The notes: generated from the letters alone by a model not told the origin. A DNA stretch of 43,728 nt from Candidatus Segatella caccae (GCA_900556395.1 USOQ01000013.1:1-43728); one strand, 5' to 3'; positions 21,656-30,379 are shown, numbered from the stretch's first letter. Numbers and translations: made by a program.

Positions 21656-24091
21656 TTAAATGTTAGCGATACTCATGATGTTGGCAAAAACACCTGCTGC
21701 CGTCACGCTGGCACCTGCACCATAGCCCTGTATCATCATCGGATATTCTTTATAGCGCTCTGTGGTGAGCAATACGATGTTGTTGCTTCCTTCCAGATTA
21801 TAGAAGGGGTGTTCTGGTCCTACAGCTTGCAATCCTACACTTGTCTTGCCTCCATCGAGGGTAGCAACGAATCGCCAACGTTTGTGTTCCAGGTCGAGTG
21901 TCTTACGTTTAGCCTCGAAATCGGCGTCAAGTTCAGGCAGCTTCTTCCAGAAATCGTCTATACTACCCTTAAAGTAAGAGTCGGGTACGAAGAGGTTTTT
22001 CTCTACATCGTCTTGCTCTACTCTGTAGCCAGCCTCTCGTGATAGGATAACGAGTTTACGTACTACGTCCATTCCGCTGAGGTCAATGCGTGGGTCGGGT
22101 TCGCTATAGCCTTTCTCCTTGGCCATTTGTACGGTTTCGGAGAATGGTACTACGCCAGAAATGGCATTGAAGATGAAGTTGAGTGTGCCGGAGAGCACAG
22201 CTTCTATCTTGAGTATCTTGTCACCCGAGTTGCGAAGGTCGTTGATGGTACCGATGATAGGGAGACCGGCGCCCACGTTGGTTTCGAAGCGGAATACCAC
22301 ACCACGTTGTATGGCGGTTTTCTTTAGTCGTTCGTAGTTCTCGTATTCGCTTGATGCAGCAATCTTGTTGGCTGCAATGATGCTTACGTTATGTTCTAAC
22401 AAACTTTGGTAGAGCGCTGCAACATCCTTGCTGGCTGTGCAGTCAACAAAGACACTATTAAAGATGTTCATGGCGAGAATCTTATCGCGTAACATCTCTG
22501 GGGTGCTTGGCTCTGATTCTTTCAGTTGCTCACGATAGTTCTCCAAATCGAGTCCGTCGCGGTTGAAGATAGCATTCTTGGAAGATGCGATGCCTACTAC
22601 GTTGAGCTTTAGTTTGTTGCGCTCCATGAGCTCGGCATACTGGTTCTTCACCTGTTCTATCAGTTTTCCTCCTACAGTTCCTACACCACATATAAAAAGG
22701 TTGAGTACTTTATATTCTGAAAGGAAGAAACTGTCGTGCAGTACGTTGAGCGATTTGCGCAAGTAGTCGCTCTTCACAACAAACGAGATGTTGGTCTCTG
22801 AAGCTCCCTGTGCACATGCTATGACAGAGATACCGCTTCGTCCGAGAGTTCCGAAGAGCTTACCTGCTATACCTGCAGCGTGCTTCATGTTTTCACCCAC
22901 AATAGCGATGGTGGCAAGGCCACACTCTGCGTGCATAGGGAACATGGCACCATCGGCAATCTCATTCTTAAACTCCTCATTGAGCACACGGATAGCCTCT
23001 TCTACGTCTTGCTCGCGTACACCGATAGAGGTAGAGTTCTCTGATGAAGCCTGAGACACCATGAATACAGAGATGCCCTCGTTGGCCAAGGCAGTGAAGA
23101 TGCGTCGGTTAACACCGATGACACCCACCATAGAAAGACCTGTAACGGTGATAAGCGCTGTACCATTGATGGATGAAATACCCTTAATGGGTTTCTGATC
23201 GGCATCAATCTTATTTTTAATAATAGTACCAGGGGCATCGGGATTGAAGGTGTTCTTTACCTTTATAGGGATATTTTTGACACAAACTGGGTAGATGGTA
23301 GGAGGATAGATTACCTTTGCACCAAAGTTGCAAAGCTCCATAGCCTCAATGTAACTCAGTTCGTTAATGGTATAAGCTGATTTGATGACACGTGGGTCGG
23401 CGGTCATAAAACCATCAACGTCTGTCCATATCTCGAGCACTTCTGCATCGAGGGCTGCAGCGATGATAGCGGCGGTGTAATCGCTTCCGCCTCTTCCTAA
23501 GTTGGTGGTTCGCTCCGTATGTTTATCGCGGCTAATAAAACCAGGTACGAGTGATATACGGGGCAACTCTTCGAAAGTATTTTTCACTAATTGTGTGGTC
23601 AACTCACTATCGAGTGTGTGTTTTCCATTGATACGCTCTGTCTTGATAAACTTGCGTGAGTCAAACCACTTGGCTCCTCTGATAAGGGTAGCCACAATCT
23701 TTGAGCTGAGCCTTTCGCCATAGCTCACAATGGCATCCTGTGTCTTCTCGCTTAAGTCGTGGATGAGGTAGACACCGAAATAGATACTCTTCAACTGTTC
23801 GAAGAGTGAGTCGACTGAAATGAATAAGTTTTCTCTGTCTTTGGTGTCTGTGATGATTGTGTCAATCATCTTGTGGTGACGATCTACCATGGCGTCGAAT
23901 TCGACTTTCCATTGTTCTTCACCTTTGAGGGCAAGCTGTGAGGTTTGCAACAACTTGTCTGTGATGCCACCAAGGGCGCTCACGACTACTACAACACTCT
24001 GTTTCTTGGCCTCATTCTCTACGATGCGTTTTAGGCTGAGGATGCTTTTTACGGAACCAACCGATGTTCCGCCGAATTTTAATACTTTCAT
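21656..24091 (-). CDS. thrA: Bifunctional aspartokinase / homoserine dehydrogenase
   Basis: Fusion enzyme of 811 aa catalysing the first and third steps of the threonine/methionine branch. The N-terminal aspartokinase starts MKVLKFGGTSVGSVKS, with RGGSDYTAAIIAAAL and EIWTDVDGFMTADPRV as active-site segments. A middle region with paired ACT domains (ITVTGLSMVGVIGV, IAIVGENMKHAAGI) is the allosteric part. The C-terminal dehydrogenase has the Rossmann loop LFICGVGTVGGKLIEQ and the substrate segment SGTLNFIFNAI. The ATG at 24091 is used; an extension to 24160 would cross the promoter. It heads the operon with the apgM-like gene (36 nt) and thrC. Confidence 0.97.
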   Translation of the reverse strand: MKVLKFGGTSVGSVKSILSLKRIVENEAKKQSVVVVVSALGGITDKLLQTSQLALKGEEQWKVEFDAMVDRHHKMIDTIITDTKDRENLFISVDSLFEQLKSIYFGVYLIHDLSEKTQDAIVSYGERLSSKIVATLIRGAKWFDSRKFIKTERINGKHTLDSELTTQLVKNTFEELPRISLVPGFISRDKHTERTTNLGRGGSDYTAAIIAAALDAEVLEIWTDVDGFMTADPRVIKSAYTINELSYIEAMELCNFGAKVIYPPTIYPVCVKNIPIKVKNTFNPDAPGTIIKNKIDADQKPIKGISSINGTALITVTGLSMVGVIGVNRRIFTALANEGISVFMVSQASSENSTSIGVREQDVEEAIRVLNEEFKNEIADGAMFPMHAECGLATIAIVGENMKHAAGIAGKLFGTLGRSGISVIACAQGASETNISFVVKSDYLRKSLNVLHDSFFLSEYKVLNLFICGVGTVGGKLIEQVKNQYAELMERNKLKLNVVGIASSKNAIFNRDGLDLENYREQLKESEPSTPEMLRDKILAMNIFNSVFVDCTASKDVAALYQSLLEHNVSIIAANKIAASSEYENYERLKKTAIQRGVVFRFETNVGAGLPIIGTINDLRNSGDKILKIEAVLSGTLNFIFNAISGVVPFSETVQMAKEKGYSEPDPRIDLSGMDVVRKLVILSREAGYRVEQDDVEKNLFVPDSYFKGSIDDFWKKLPELDADFEAKRKTLDLEHKRWRFVATLDGGKTSVGLQAVGPEHPFYNLEGSNNIVLLTTERYKEYPMMIQGYGAGASVTAAGVFANIMSIANI

Positions 24092-24121
24092 TGTTTGTTT
24101 ATTTTGGTAATGTAATGCTAC

Positions 24122-24138
24122 CCCCGAAACGACCGGGG
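24122..24138. promoter_or_regulatory. GC-rich hairpin in the thrA leader
   Basis: CCCCG (24122-24126) and CGGGG (24134-24138) flank a 7-nt loop in an otherwise AT-rich leader. It lies between the predicted transcription start (about 24152) and the thrA ATG. The stem is only 5 bp and no leader peptide rich in Thr or Ile codons is visible, so classical attenuation is not supported. Confidence 0.35.
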
Positions 24139-24157
24139 CCGAAGCAAAACTTGGTTG

Positions 24158-24188
24158 CAAAAGTAAACAATTTCTATCAAACTGCCAA
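24158..24188 (-). promoter_or_regulatory. Promoter of the thr operon
   Basis: On the minus strand TTG (24186-24188), a 20-nt spacer and TACTTTTG (24158-24165) match the Bacteroidetes consensus. The leader to the thrA ATG at 24091 is about 60 nt. Confidence 0.72.
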
Positions 24189-24447
24189 GGATTTGGCTAA
24201 AAAAGTTACAATTTGTTTTACTGCTGTGCTTATTAGTCTTTGAGATTTGTTATATAATAGAGTGTATTAATGGAAGTGATATTTCCCTTGTGTGGGTTCG
24301 CTTAGAAGCTGGCTATGCGTCTTGAACAATCGTGAAAGTTACGTTGAGCAGGAAAAAATGTATGTATAAATCGGTTTCTATTATGTTCAAAACATCCTGA
24401 AATATGAGAAAAAGTACATGATAATATTTTTTCAAATACAAAACAAT
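24189..24447. other. Intergenic stretch with no recognised feature
   Basis: About 260 bp of AT-rich sequence between the thrA promoter and the phosphoesterase promoter. I find no open frame longer than about a dozen codons with a plausible start, no strong hairpin and no repeat. Binding sites for regulators may exist but cannot be recognised. Confidence 0.5.
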
Positions 24448-24477
24448 TTTGTTATTCAAGTTTTTTGCTTACCTTTG
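24448..24477 (+). promoter_or_regulatory. Promoter of the phosphoesterase gene pair
   Basis: TTTG (24448-24451), an 18-nt spacer and TACCTTTG (24470-24477). The ATG at 24485 begins 8 nt after the -7 box, so the leader is only a few nucleotides or absent. Confidence 0.62.
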
Positions 24478-24484
24478 CACGCGT

Positions 24485-25306
24485 ATGAAAAAAAGTAAGA
24501 TGAGATTTCTTTGGGCGGTGGTTGCCTTGTTGGGGTTATCGCTTGCAAGTTGTGATAAGGTGTTTGATGTCCATCCTTATGATGTTAATATTAAAGGTGA
24601 GAAGGATGTCAATGCCAAACAGATTGTAAAAATAGAGGAGGCTACCAAGGATAAAAGCACTTTTCGTTTTGCTTTTATCAGTGACTCCCATCAGTGGCTT
24701 AACGACCTCAGCGACGAGGTGAGCGATATTAACAAGCGTTCGGATATAGACTTTGTGATTCATGGAGGTGATATGACCGACTTTGGAGGTACAAAGGAAT
24801 TTCTGTGGACTCGCGATAGACTCAAGAAGTTGAATAAGCCCTTTGTGGCCCTTTTGGGAAATCATGACTGTTTAGGTACAGGAACACAGGCATACAGCGT
24901 GACGTTTGGTAACCCTGACTTTTCATTTATTGCAGGAAGGGTGAAGTTTGTGTGCCTTAATACCAATGCCATAGAGTACGATTATTCTCAGCCGGTACCC
25001 AACTTCAACTTTATCAAGAGCGAATGGACCAACCGTGCAGATGAGTTCGATCGCTCTATTGTGTGTATGCATGCTCCACCTTTCTCTGAACAGTTTAATA
25101 ATAATGTAGCAGACCCATTCAATCACTATATTCATCAGCTGCCTGATCTGATGTTCTGTCTTGATGGGCATGGACATCATATCCGTATACAAGATCTGTA
25201 TGAGGATGGCACCATATATTATATGACAGCCAGTTCAAAGGAACGAAAGTACTATATTTTCACCATTACTCCCGACGATTATAGTTATGAGATTATTGAG
25301 TTTTAA
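24485..25306 (+). CDS. Calcineurin-like metallophosphoesterase lipoprotein
   Basis: Exported 273-aa lipoprotein. The signal peptide MKKSKMRFLWAVVALLGLSL runs into a lipobox with Cys23 (LASC). The five blocks of binuclear metallophosphoesterases are present: SDSHQW, HGGDMTD, LGNHD, CMHAPP and DGHGHH. It should hydrolyse phosphate esters in the periplasm or at the outer membrane; the substrate is unknown. The ATG at 24485 is preferred over an upstream TTG-type extension because of the promoter spacing and the compact signal peptide. Its last 20 nt overlap the next gene, which implies translational coupling. Confidence 0.88.
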   Translation: MKKSKMRFLWAVVALLGLSLASCDKVFDVHPYDVNIKGEKDVNAKQIVKIEEATKDKSTFRFAFISDSHQWLNDLSDEVSDINKRSDIDFVIHGGDMTDFGGTKEFLWTRDRLKKLNKPFVALLGNHDCLGTGTQAYSVTFGNPDFSFIAGRVKFVCLNTNAIEYDYSQPVPNFNFIKSEWTNRADEFDRSIVCMHAPPFSEQFNNNVADPFNHYIHQLPDLMFCLDGHGHHIRIQDLYEDGTIYYMTASSKERKYYIFTITPDDYSYEIIEF

Positions 25307-25970
25307 GATATTCTTTTTGTTATGTTTGCTGATGCCTACTTACGTACAGGCGCAAGAGGTAGTAGTAGATTCCAGTGTTGTAGAAAACGAAGGAAACGTG
25401 AAGCCTACTCGTTATGATAATCGCATACACCGTTATCGTCGCTATTGGGGAGCTATTATACCTACACAAACAGTGCTACAGACTTGTGGTAACATGGGAC
25501 TGGTCTCCTTGGGTGTGGGCTGGGATTATGGTAAGCACAGACAGTGGGAGACACAATTACTCATAGGCTTTATACCAAAGTATGACTCCAGTAGGGGGAA
25601 GGTAACGATGACATTGAAGCAGAACTTCATACCTTGGTCGATGCCGATGGGACATGGATGGAGTTTCGAACCCCTTGAGTGCGGCTTGTACTTCAATACA
25701 GTTTTTGGTAAGGATTTTTGGACCAAACAACCATCTAAGTATGATAGTGGCTATTATCCTTTCTCTACGCGCATACGTCCTAACATCTTTTTGGGTGAGC
25801 GCTTTACGGTGGATGTGCCAGAGAACAAGCGTAAGTTTGTGAAGAGTGTCACTTTCTTCTATGAGTTGAGCACCAACGATATTTATTTTATGCGCTTCTT
25901 TCGCAATGGTTCAGCTCCCTTTTGGGACATCTTCGGATTGTCGTTGGGCATTAAGAGTCAGTTGTTCTGA
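25287..25970 (+). CDS. Exported protein of unknown function, possible outer-membrane barrel
   Basis: A 227-aa protein with a clear signal peptide (MRLLSFKIFFLLCLLMPTYVQA, cleavage probably after QA). The mature part alternates polar and aromatic residues (WGAIIPTQTV, GMGLVSLGVGWDYGKHRQWETQLLIGFIP, KQNFIPWSMPMG, GLSLGIKSQLF) and ends in Phe, both consistent with a small beta-barrel. It begins 20 nt inside the end of the phosphoesterase gene, so the two are likely made together. I do not recognise a named family. The gene ends 8 nt before the convergent DegT gene. Confidence 0.7.
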   Translation: MRLLSFKIFFLLCLLMPTYVQAQEVVVDSSVVENEGNVKPTRYDNRIHRYRRYWGAIIPTQTVLQTCGNMGLVSLGVGWDYGKHRQWETQLLIGFIPKYDSSRGKVTMTLKQNFIPWSMPMGHGWSFEPLECGLYFNTVFGKDFWTKQPSKYDSGYYPFSTRIRPNIFLGERFTVDVPENKRKFVKSVTFFYELSTNDIYFMRFFRNGSAPFWDIFGLSLGIKSQLF

Positions 25971-25978
25971 TGCCTTTT

Positions 25979-27094
25979 TTATAATTTAAAACGATTTATA
26001 GTCTCTGCGATGTATGCTGTTTCATCCGATGTCATCATTTGATGGCAGGGTAGACTGAGTTCCTGCTGATGTATACGTTCTGTTATAGGCAATGACAGGT
26101 GGTTCCAGCAACTATAGCATTCTTGTTGATGAGGAGGAATGGGATAGTGTATTATGGTGTCGATGCCCTGCTGATGCAGATACTTCTGTAGGCTATCTCG
26201 TTTCTCGCAGAGAATAGGGAAGATATGAACCACATTTTCTTTCCAGTCGTCATACAGGTGTTGGGGTATCATGACTTGTGGGTTGTCGATAAGTTCAAGA
26301 TACTCACGCGCTCTTTGGCGGCGTTTCTCATTGATTTCGTCAAGATGGTTTAACTTCACCATGAGTACAGCAGCCTGAACCTCGTCCATGCGAGAATTGT
26401 AGCCTATAAAGGGGAAAACATACTTGCGGCTACTTCCATAATTGGCTAAAGCCTTGATCACTTCAGCCAGTTCTTTATCGTCGGTAGTGACAGCTCCTGC
26501 ATCTCCTAAAGCTCCCAAGTTCTTGCCGGGATAAAAACTATGAGCTGCTGCTGTACCTATCGAACCCGTCTTTCTGTTGCCAAACATACATCCGTGAGCC
26601 TGTGCATTGTCTTCAAAGAGTAGTAGATTATTAGCATGGCAGAACTCTGCTATAGCTTCTGTCATGGCACATCGTCCGTATAAATGTACAATCATCACTG
26701 CTCTTGTGCGTGGTGTGAGAGCTTGACTTAGTAGTTGGTCGTCGATCTGCAAAGTGTCTGGGTTAGGCTCTACGAGGATGGGCTTGAGTCGGCATTCGCT
26801 GATGGCTAAGATGGAGGCAATATAGGTGTTGGCAGGGACTATGACTTCATCGTTCTCATGTAGTCTTCCCAGTTCTATTTCTCCTTTTAGCATCAGCTTG
26901 AGAGCATCGAGCCCGTTGGCACAGGGTATACAAAAACTGGTGCCTATGTACTGAGCATAGGCAGCGGAAAATTGTTTGTTGGCTTCGCCCTGTAGATACC
27001 AACCACTGTCTACGACTCTGTTGATGGACTCACTGATAGCTTGCTGGTAAGGACTGTTGATGTCTTTGAGATTAAGATAGTCTATATGTTGCAT
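25979..27094 (-). CDS. DegT/DnrJ/EryC1/StrS-family aminotransferase
   Basis: PLP-dependent aminotransferase of the sugar-aminating family, 371 aa. SFYPGKNLGALGDAG contains the Schiff-base Lys191, LFEDNAQAHG the PLP-ring Asp162, and ANGLDALKLML near residue 60 the phosphate-binding turn. These enzymes usually convert a nucleotide 3- or 4-keto sugar to an amino sugar for surface polysaccharide. No dehydratase, acetyltransferase or glycosyltransferase gene is adjacent, so the product sugar is unknown. The ATG at 27094 (MQHIDYLNLKDINSP) matches the family start; an in-frame upstream extension to 27139 does not. Confidence 0.92.
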   Translation of the reverse strand: MQHIDYLNLKDINSPYQQAISESINRVVDSGWYLQGEANKQFSAAYAQYIGTSFCIPCANGLDALKLMLKGEIELGRLHENDEVIVPANTYIASILAISECRLKPILVEPNPDTLQIDDQLLSQALTPRTRAVMIVHLYGRCAMTEAIAEFCHANNLLLFEDNAQAHGCMFGNRKTGSIGTAAAHSFYPGKNLGALGDAGAVTTDDKELAEVIKALANYGSSRKYVFPFIGYNSRMDEVQAAVLMVKLNHLDEINEKRRQRAREYLELIDNPQVMIPQHLYDDWKENVVHIFPILCEKRDSLQKYLHQQGIDTIIHYPIPPHQQECYSCWNHLSLPITERIHQQELSLPCHQMMTSDETAYIAETINRFKL

Positions 27095-27181
27095 GGTTTT
27101 ATGCTTATCTTTTACAAAGATTATGCAAATCGAGTGCAATGAAAAGTTATTTTTTTATTGCCGAGTGCAGTTTATTTTCTG

Positions 27182-27189
27182 CAAAGATA
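27182..27189 (-). promoter_or_regulatory. Putative -7 box for the DegT gene
   Basis: TATCTTTG on the minus strand, about 88 nt upstream of the ATG. A looser box (TAATCTTTG) lies closer, near 27116-27124. No good -33 box is seen for either. Confidence 0.4.
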
Positions 27190-27276
27190 CATATTTTTGA
27201 TGAGTTAGAGGTAGGATGGCCCTAAATATTTTATGATTTTTTTGGTGCTCTTTATGGTTGATTGTAAACTTTTGTT

Positions 27277-27284
27277 TACCTTTG
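27277..27284 (+). promoter_or_regulatory. -7 box of the T9SS plug gene, near-leaderless
   Basis: TACCTTTG at 27277-27284, with the ATG at 27290 five nucleotides later. The -33 position lacks a well-spaced TTTG; the nearest TTG (27258-27260) is 16 nt upstream. Confidence 0.55.
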
Positions 27285-27289
27285 TAGCT

Positions 27290-28558
27290 ATGAAATATAA
27301 AAAACACTTCTTGAGCCTATCACGGGCGCTGTGGATATGGACGACGATGTTGTCTACTTTGCAAGTCGTGGCACAACGCCATGAAATATACAATCAGCGC
27401 ATTGCCAGCCTGCAGGTCGTAGCAGGGCAGCAATGGCAGTCTATGCCTATTGCCGTACTGGGTGAGCCTATACATATAGATTTTGATGATATGACTCACG
27501 ACTATGAGCGCTATTATTATAAGGTGGAGCATTGTGAAGCAGACTGGTCGGTATCGCAAGAAATATTTACCAGTGATTATCTACAGGGATTCAATGGCGA
27601 ACTTACTATTGATACCTACGAACAGTCGCTCAATACCAATCATCTTTATACCCATTATAGTCTGACTATCCCTAACCGACATTGTCGTTTAACGATGAGT
27701 GGTAATTACAAAGTGTCTGTGTTTGCTGATGGCGATGATGCTCAGCCTGTTTTTACGGCTTGTTTTATGTTGGTGGAACCTCTTATGAAAGTATCTATGT
27801 CGGTGACAGGGAATACTGATATTGATATTTATCATAGTCATCAGCAGGTTGCTGTAGCTATAGACTATGGTGATGTGAGGGTTACCGATCCGATGAGGCA
27901 GGTGAAAACCTTAGTGTTGCAGAATGGCAGATGGGATCGTGTCGTTGTTGCCCCAAGACCAGAATATGTGAGCACTGATGGTCTAAAATGGTTACACTGC
28001 AAGCCTTTCATATTTGCAGGAGATAATGAGTATCACAAGTTTGAGATGCTCGACTTGAGTCATACCACGATGGGACTCGATAGTATTTATTGGGATGGTA
28101 GTGAGATGCATGCTTATGTGATGGCCGACTTGCCACGTCCTAACTATTTGTATGATGAGGCTGCCAATGGAGCTTTCTATATACGTAACAGTGATAATAT
28201 AGATAATGCCTTCACTTCTGATTATGCTTGGGTACATTTCTTCTTACAGGCACCACGTCAGCGAGGTGATGTATATCTCAATGGAGCTTGGACTTTAGGC
28301 AGATTTATTCCGCCCTATAAGATGGAGTACAATGAAGTAGCTCAAGGCTACGAGGGGGCTGTATTGCTCAAGCAAGGATATTATAGTTACAGGTATGTAG
28401 TATTAGGGAGTGATGGTAAAACATCGTCTGTAACGACAGAGGGCAGTTTTTATCAAACGAGAAACAAGTACCAAGTGTTAGTATATTACAGAGGTGTAGG
28501 CGATCGTACCGATCGGCTGTTAGGATACTGTGAAACGAGTTTTACGATAGATAAATAA
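27290..28558 (+). CDS. Type IX secretion system plug protein (DUF5103)
   Basis: Exported protein of 422 aa. The N-terminus (MKYKKHFLSLSRALWIWTTMLSTLQVVAQ) is a signal peptide. The mature protein matches the DUF5103 / T9SS plug pattern: PIHIDFDDMTHDYERYYYKVEHCEADW near the N-terminus, DYLQGFNGELTID, and the immunoglobulin-like C-terminal half with GDVYLNGAWTLGRF and QGYYSYRYVV. Family members are periplasmic proteins that associate with the SprA translocon and close its pore. No other T9SS component is in this window, as is usual because the genes are scattered. The ATG at 27290 is supported by the -7 box five bases upstream. Confidence 0.88.
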   Translation: MKYKKHFLSLSRALWIWTTMLSTLQVVAQRHEIYNQRIASLQVVAGQQWQSMPIAVLGEPIHIDFDDMTHDYERYYYKVEHCEADWSVSQEIFTSDYLQGFNGELTIDTYEQSLNTNHLYTHYSLTIPNRHCRLTMSGNYKVSVFADGDDAQPVFTACFMLVEPLMKVSMSVTGNTDIDIYHSHQQVAVAIDYGDVRVTDPMRQVKTLVLQNGRWDRVVVAPRPEYVSTDGLKWLHCKPFIFAGDNEYHKFEMLDLSHTTMGLDSIYWDGSEMHAYVMADLPRPNYLYDEAANGAFYIRNSDNIDNAFTSDYAWVHFFLQAPRQRGDVYLNGAWTLGRFIPPYKMEYNEVAQGYEGAVLLKQGYYSYRYVVLGSDGKTSSVTTEGSFYQTRNKYQVLVYYRGVGDRTDRLLGYCETSFTIDK

Positions 28559-28560
28559 AA

Positions 28561-28625
28561 AAAAGTTATGATGAGTCAAAATCAGAATCTTCGAATACGA
28601 AGTCGTTTGACTCATCATAACTTTT
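28561..28625. terminator. Bidirectional terminator between the plug gene and the DUF711 gene
   Basis: A perfect 20-bp stem: left arm 28561-28580 (AAAAGTTATGATGAGTCAAA) and its exact complement at 28606-28625, with an inner CTTCG/CGAAG stem. The A-run before it gives a T-run on the minus strand, and it ends in TTTTATAAT on the plus strand. It serves two convergent genes. Confidence 0.88.
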
Positions 28626-28645
28626 ATAATTTATATATTATTCTT

Positions 28646-30010
28646 TTAGTTCTTAAAGCTGTGTATAGGTGCAGGGATGCGACCAGCACGGTTAACGAAA
28701 GCTGCGCAACTGAAAGAATTGACAGGCATGATAGGTGCATGACCCAACAAGCCTCCAAAGTCAACACAGTCGCCCACCTTCATGCCGACAACAGGAATTA
28801 TACGCACAGCCGTAGTCTTCTGATTAATCATTCCTATGGCAGCCTCATCAGCGATAATACCCGAAATCGTAGTAGCAGGAGTGTCGCCAGGTATGGCAAT
28901 CATGTCAAGACCTACAGAACATACGCAAGTCATTGCTTCCAGTTTCTCGATGGTAAGAGCACCAGCCTCAACAGCGTCAATCATACCCTGGTCTTCGCTC
29001 ACAGGAATAAAGGCACCACTAAGTCCACCTACATATGAAGAAGCCATGATACCGCCCTTCTTTACCTGGTCGTTGAGCAAGGCAAGGGCAGCTGTAGTGC
29101 CAGGAGCACCAGGATGTTCAAGACCAATCTCCTTCAGAATGTCGGCAACGCTATCACCAATGGCTGGGGTAGGAGCCAACGAAAGGTCGATGATGCCAAA
29201 AGGAATGCCCAAGCGACGTGAAGTCTCTTTGGCAACGAGCTGTCCCACGCGAGTAATCTTAAAGGCTGTACGCTTGATGGTTTCGCAGAGAACCTCGAAG
29301 CTTTCACCACGTACACTCTCTAAAGCATATTTCACTACACCAGGACCGCTGACACCCACACTGATGACAGCATCAGCTTCGCTTACGCCATGGAAAGCAC
29401 CAGCCATGAAGGGGTTGTCATCAGGAGCATTGCAGAGTACTACGAGTTTAGCACAGCCCAATGAACCTTTATCCTTGGTACATTCTGCTGTCTCCTTTAC
29501 GATTTCTCCCATTAAGCGAACGGCATCCATGTTGATACCTGTCTTAGTGGAACCTACGTTGATAGAACTGCACACAAAGTCTGTCTGAGCCAAAGCCTGA
29601 GGGATAGAACGTATCAAGAGCTCATCGCTCTTGCTCATACCTTTAGATACGATGGCAGAAAAACCACCGAGGAAGTTGACACCCAACTCTTTGGCACATT
29701 TATCCAACGTCTTTGCTACCTTTACATAGTCATCGGTAGTTTTGCAAGCAGAACCTCCTACTAAAGCAATCGGAGTTATAGCGATGCGCTTGTTGACGAT
29801 AGGTATTCCAAACTCATTGGAAATATCTTCTCCTGTCTTTACCAGGTTTTTGGCAAGTCGGGTAATCTTATTGTATATATTGTCGCAGAGAGTGTCTACC
29901 TCTGTTGCTGCGCAATCCAATAGGTTGATACCCATTGTGATGGTGCGCACATCGAGGTTCTCCTTCTCTATCATCTTATTGGTTTCGATAACCTCAGAAA
30001 TATTGATCAT
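28646..30010 (-). CDS. PFL family protein (UPF0210/DUF711)
   Basis: Cytoplasmic protein of 454 aa of the DUF711 family, distantly related to glycyl-radical enzymes by fold but without a known activity. The sequence has the family landmarks: NINMGINLLDC-like N-terminus (TITMGINLLDCAATEVD), GGFSAIVSKGMSK, SSINVGSTKTGINMDAV, SVGVSGPGVVKYALE and GMIAIPGDTPATTISGII-like C-terminal loops. There is no glycyl-radical motif at the C-terminus. It is preceded, 57 nt upstream on the same strand, by the ACT-domain gene, the pairing seen in many bacteria (UPF0237-UPF0210). The role is unknown; a regulatory or amino-acid-related function is only suggested by the ACT partner. Confidence 0.92.
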   Translation of the reverse strand: MINISEVIETNKMIEKENLDVRTITMGINLLDCAATEVDTLCDNIYNKITRLAKNLVKTGEDISNEFGIPIVNKRIAITPIALVGGSACKTTDDYVKVAKTLDKCAKELGVNFLGGFSAIVSKGMSKSDELLIRSIPQALAQTDFVCSSINVGSTKTGINMDAVRLMGEIVKETAECTKDKGSLGCAKLVVLCNAPDDNPFMAGAFHGVSEADAVISVGVSGPGVVKYALESVRGESFEVLCETIKRTAFKITRVGQLVAKETSRRLGIPFGIIDLSLAPTPAIGDSVADILKEIGLEHPGAPGTTAALALLNDQVKKGGIMASSYVGGLSGAFIPVSEDQGMIDAVEAGALTIEKLEAMTCVCSVGLDMIAIPGDTPATTISGIIADEAAIGMINQKTTAVRIIPVVGMKVGDCVDFGGLLGHAPIMPVNSFSCAAFVNRAGRIPAPIHSFKN

Positions 30011-30035
30011 ATAATTTTATAGTCTTATTGCACTT

Positions 30036-30067
30036 TTGTTCTTCAATTCTTCACTCTTCGTCTTCAC
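30036..30067 (-). repeat. GA-rich intra-operon linker after the ACT gene
   Basis: Read on the minus strand, the sequence right after the ACT stop codon is AGTGAAGACGAAGAGTGAAG followed by AATTGAAG. The same style of GTGAAGA/GAAGAG sequence follows the hisA stop (3711-3742) and flanks the apgM-thrC gap (20175-20375). Confidence 0.5.
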
Positions 30068-30340
30068 TTAGATTCTGTGCATCATGTTGAAGATTTCTTC
30101 GCGCTGGCATTTTACCTGTACGCCCAAGTCCTCACCAATCTTGGTAAGTTCATCAGCGATGATTTCAAATGACTTCTTCATTTTGCTCATGTCGACAATC
30201 ATCATCATGTTGAAGTACTCCTGTACGATGGTCTGAGAAATGTCGAGAATGTTGATGTCGTTTTCTGCAAGATAAGTACACACTTTGGCAATGATACCTA
30301 CTGTATCCTTACCTACAACTGTAATAATCGTTCTGTTCAT
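30068..30340 (-). CDS. ACT domain protein (UPF0237)
   Basis: Small 90-aa protein made almost entirely of one ACT domain (MNRTIITVVGKDTVGIIAKVCTYLAENDINILDISQT), the ligand-binding fold typical of amino-acid regulation; it resembles GcvR-type ACT proteins. The ATG at 30340 is used because the 14 residues before it (to 30382) would overlap the promoter at 30380-30411 and are not family-like. It is the first gene of a two-gene unit with the DUF711 gene. Ligand unknown. Confidence 0.92.
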   Translation of the reverse strand: MNRTIITVVGKDTVGIIAKVCTYLAENDINILDISQTIVQEYFNMMMIVDMSKMKKSFEIIADELTKIGEDLGVQVKCQREEIFNMMHRI

Positions 30341-30379
30341 GAATGAATTCCTTTTAAAATGGGTTTTTATTTTGTGTGG

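Noticed and set aside
24092..24160. Attenuator or riboswitch upstream of thrA
   Set aside because: The leader is only about 60 nt, holds one 5-bp stem, no T-run and no Thr/Ile-rich leader peptide.
28836..29588. Long plus-strand open frame inside the DUF711 gene
   Set aside because: Antisense shadow rich in Ser/Pro/Thr with no family resemblance.
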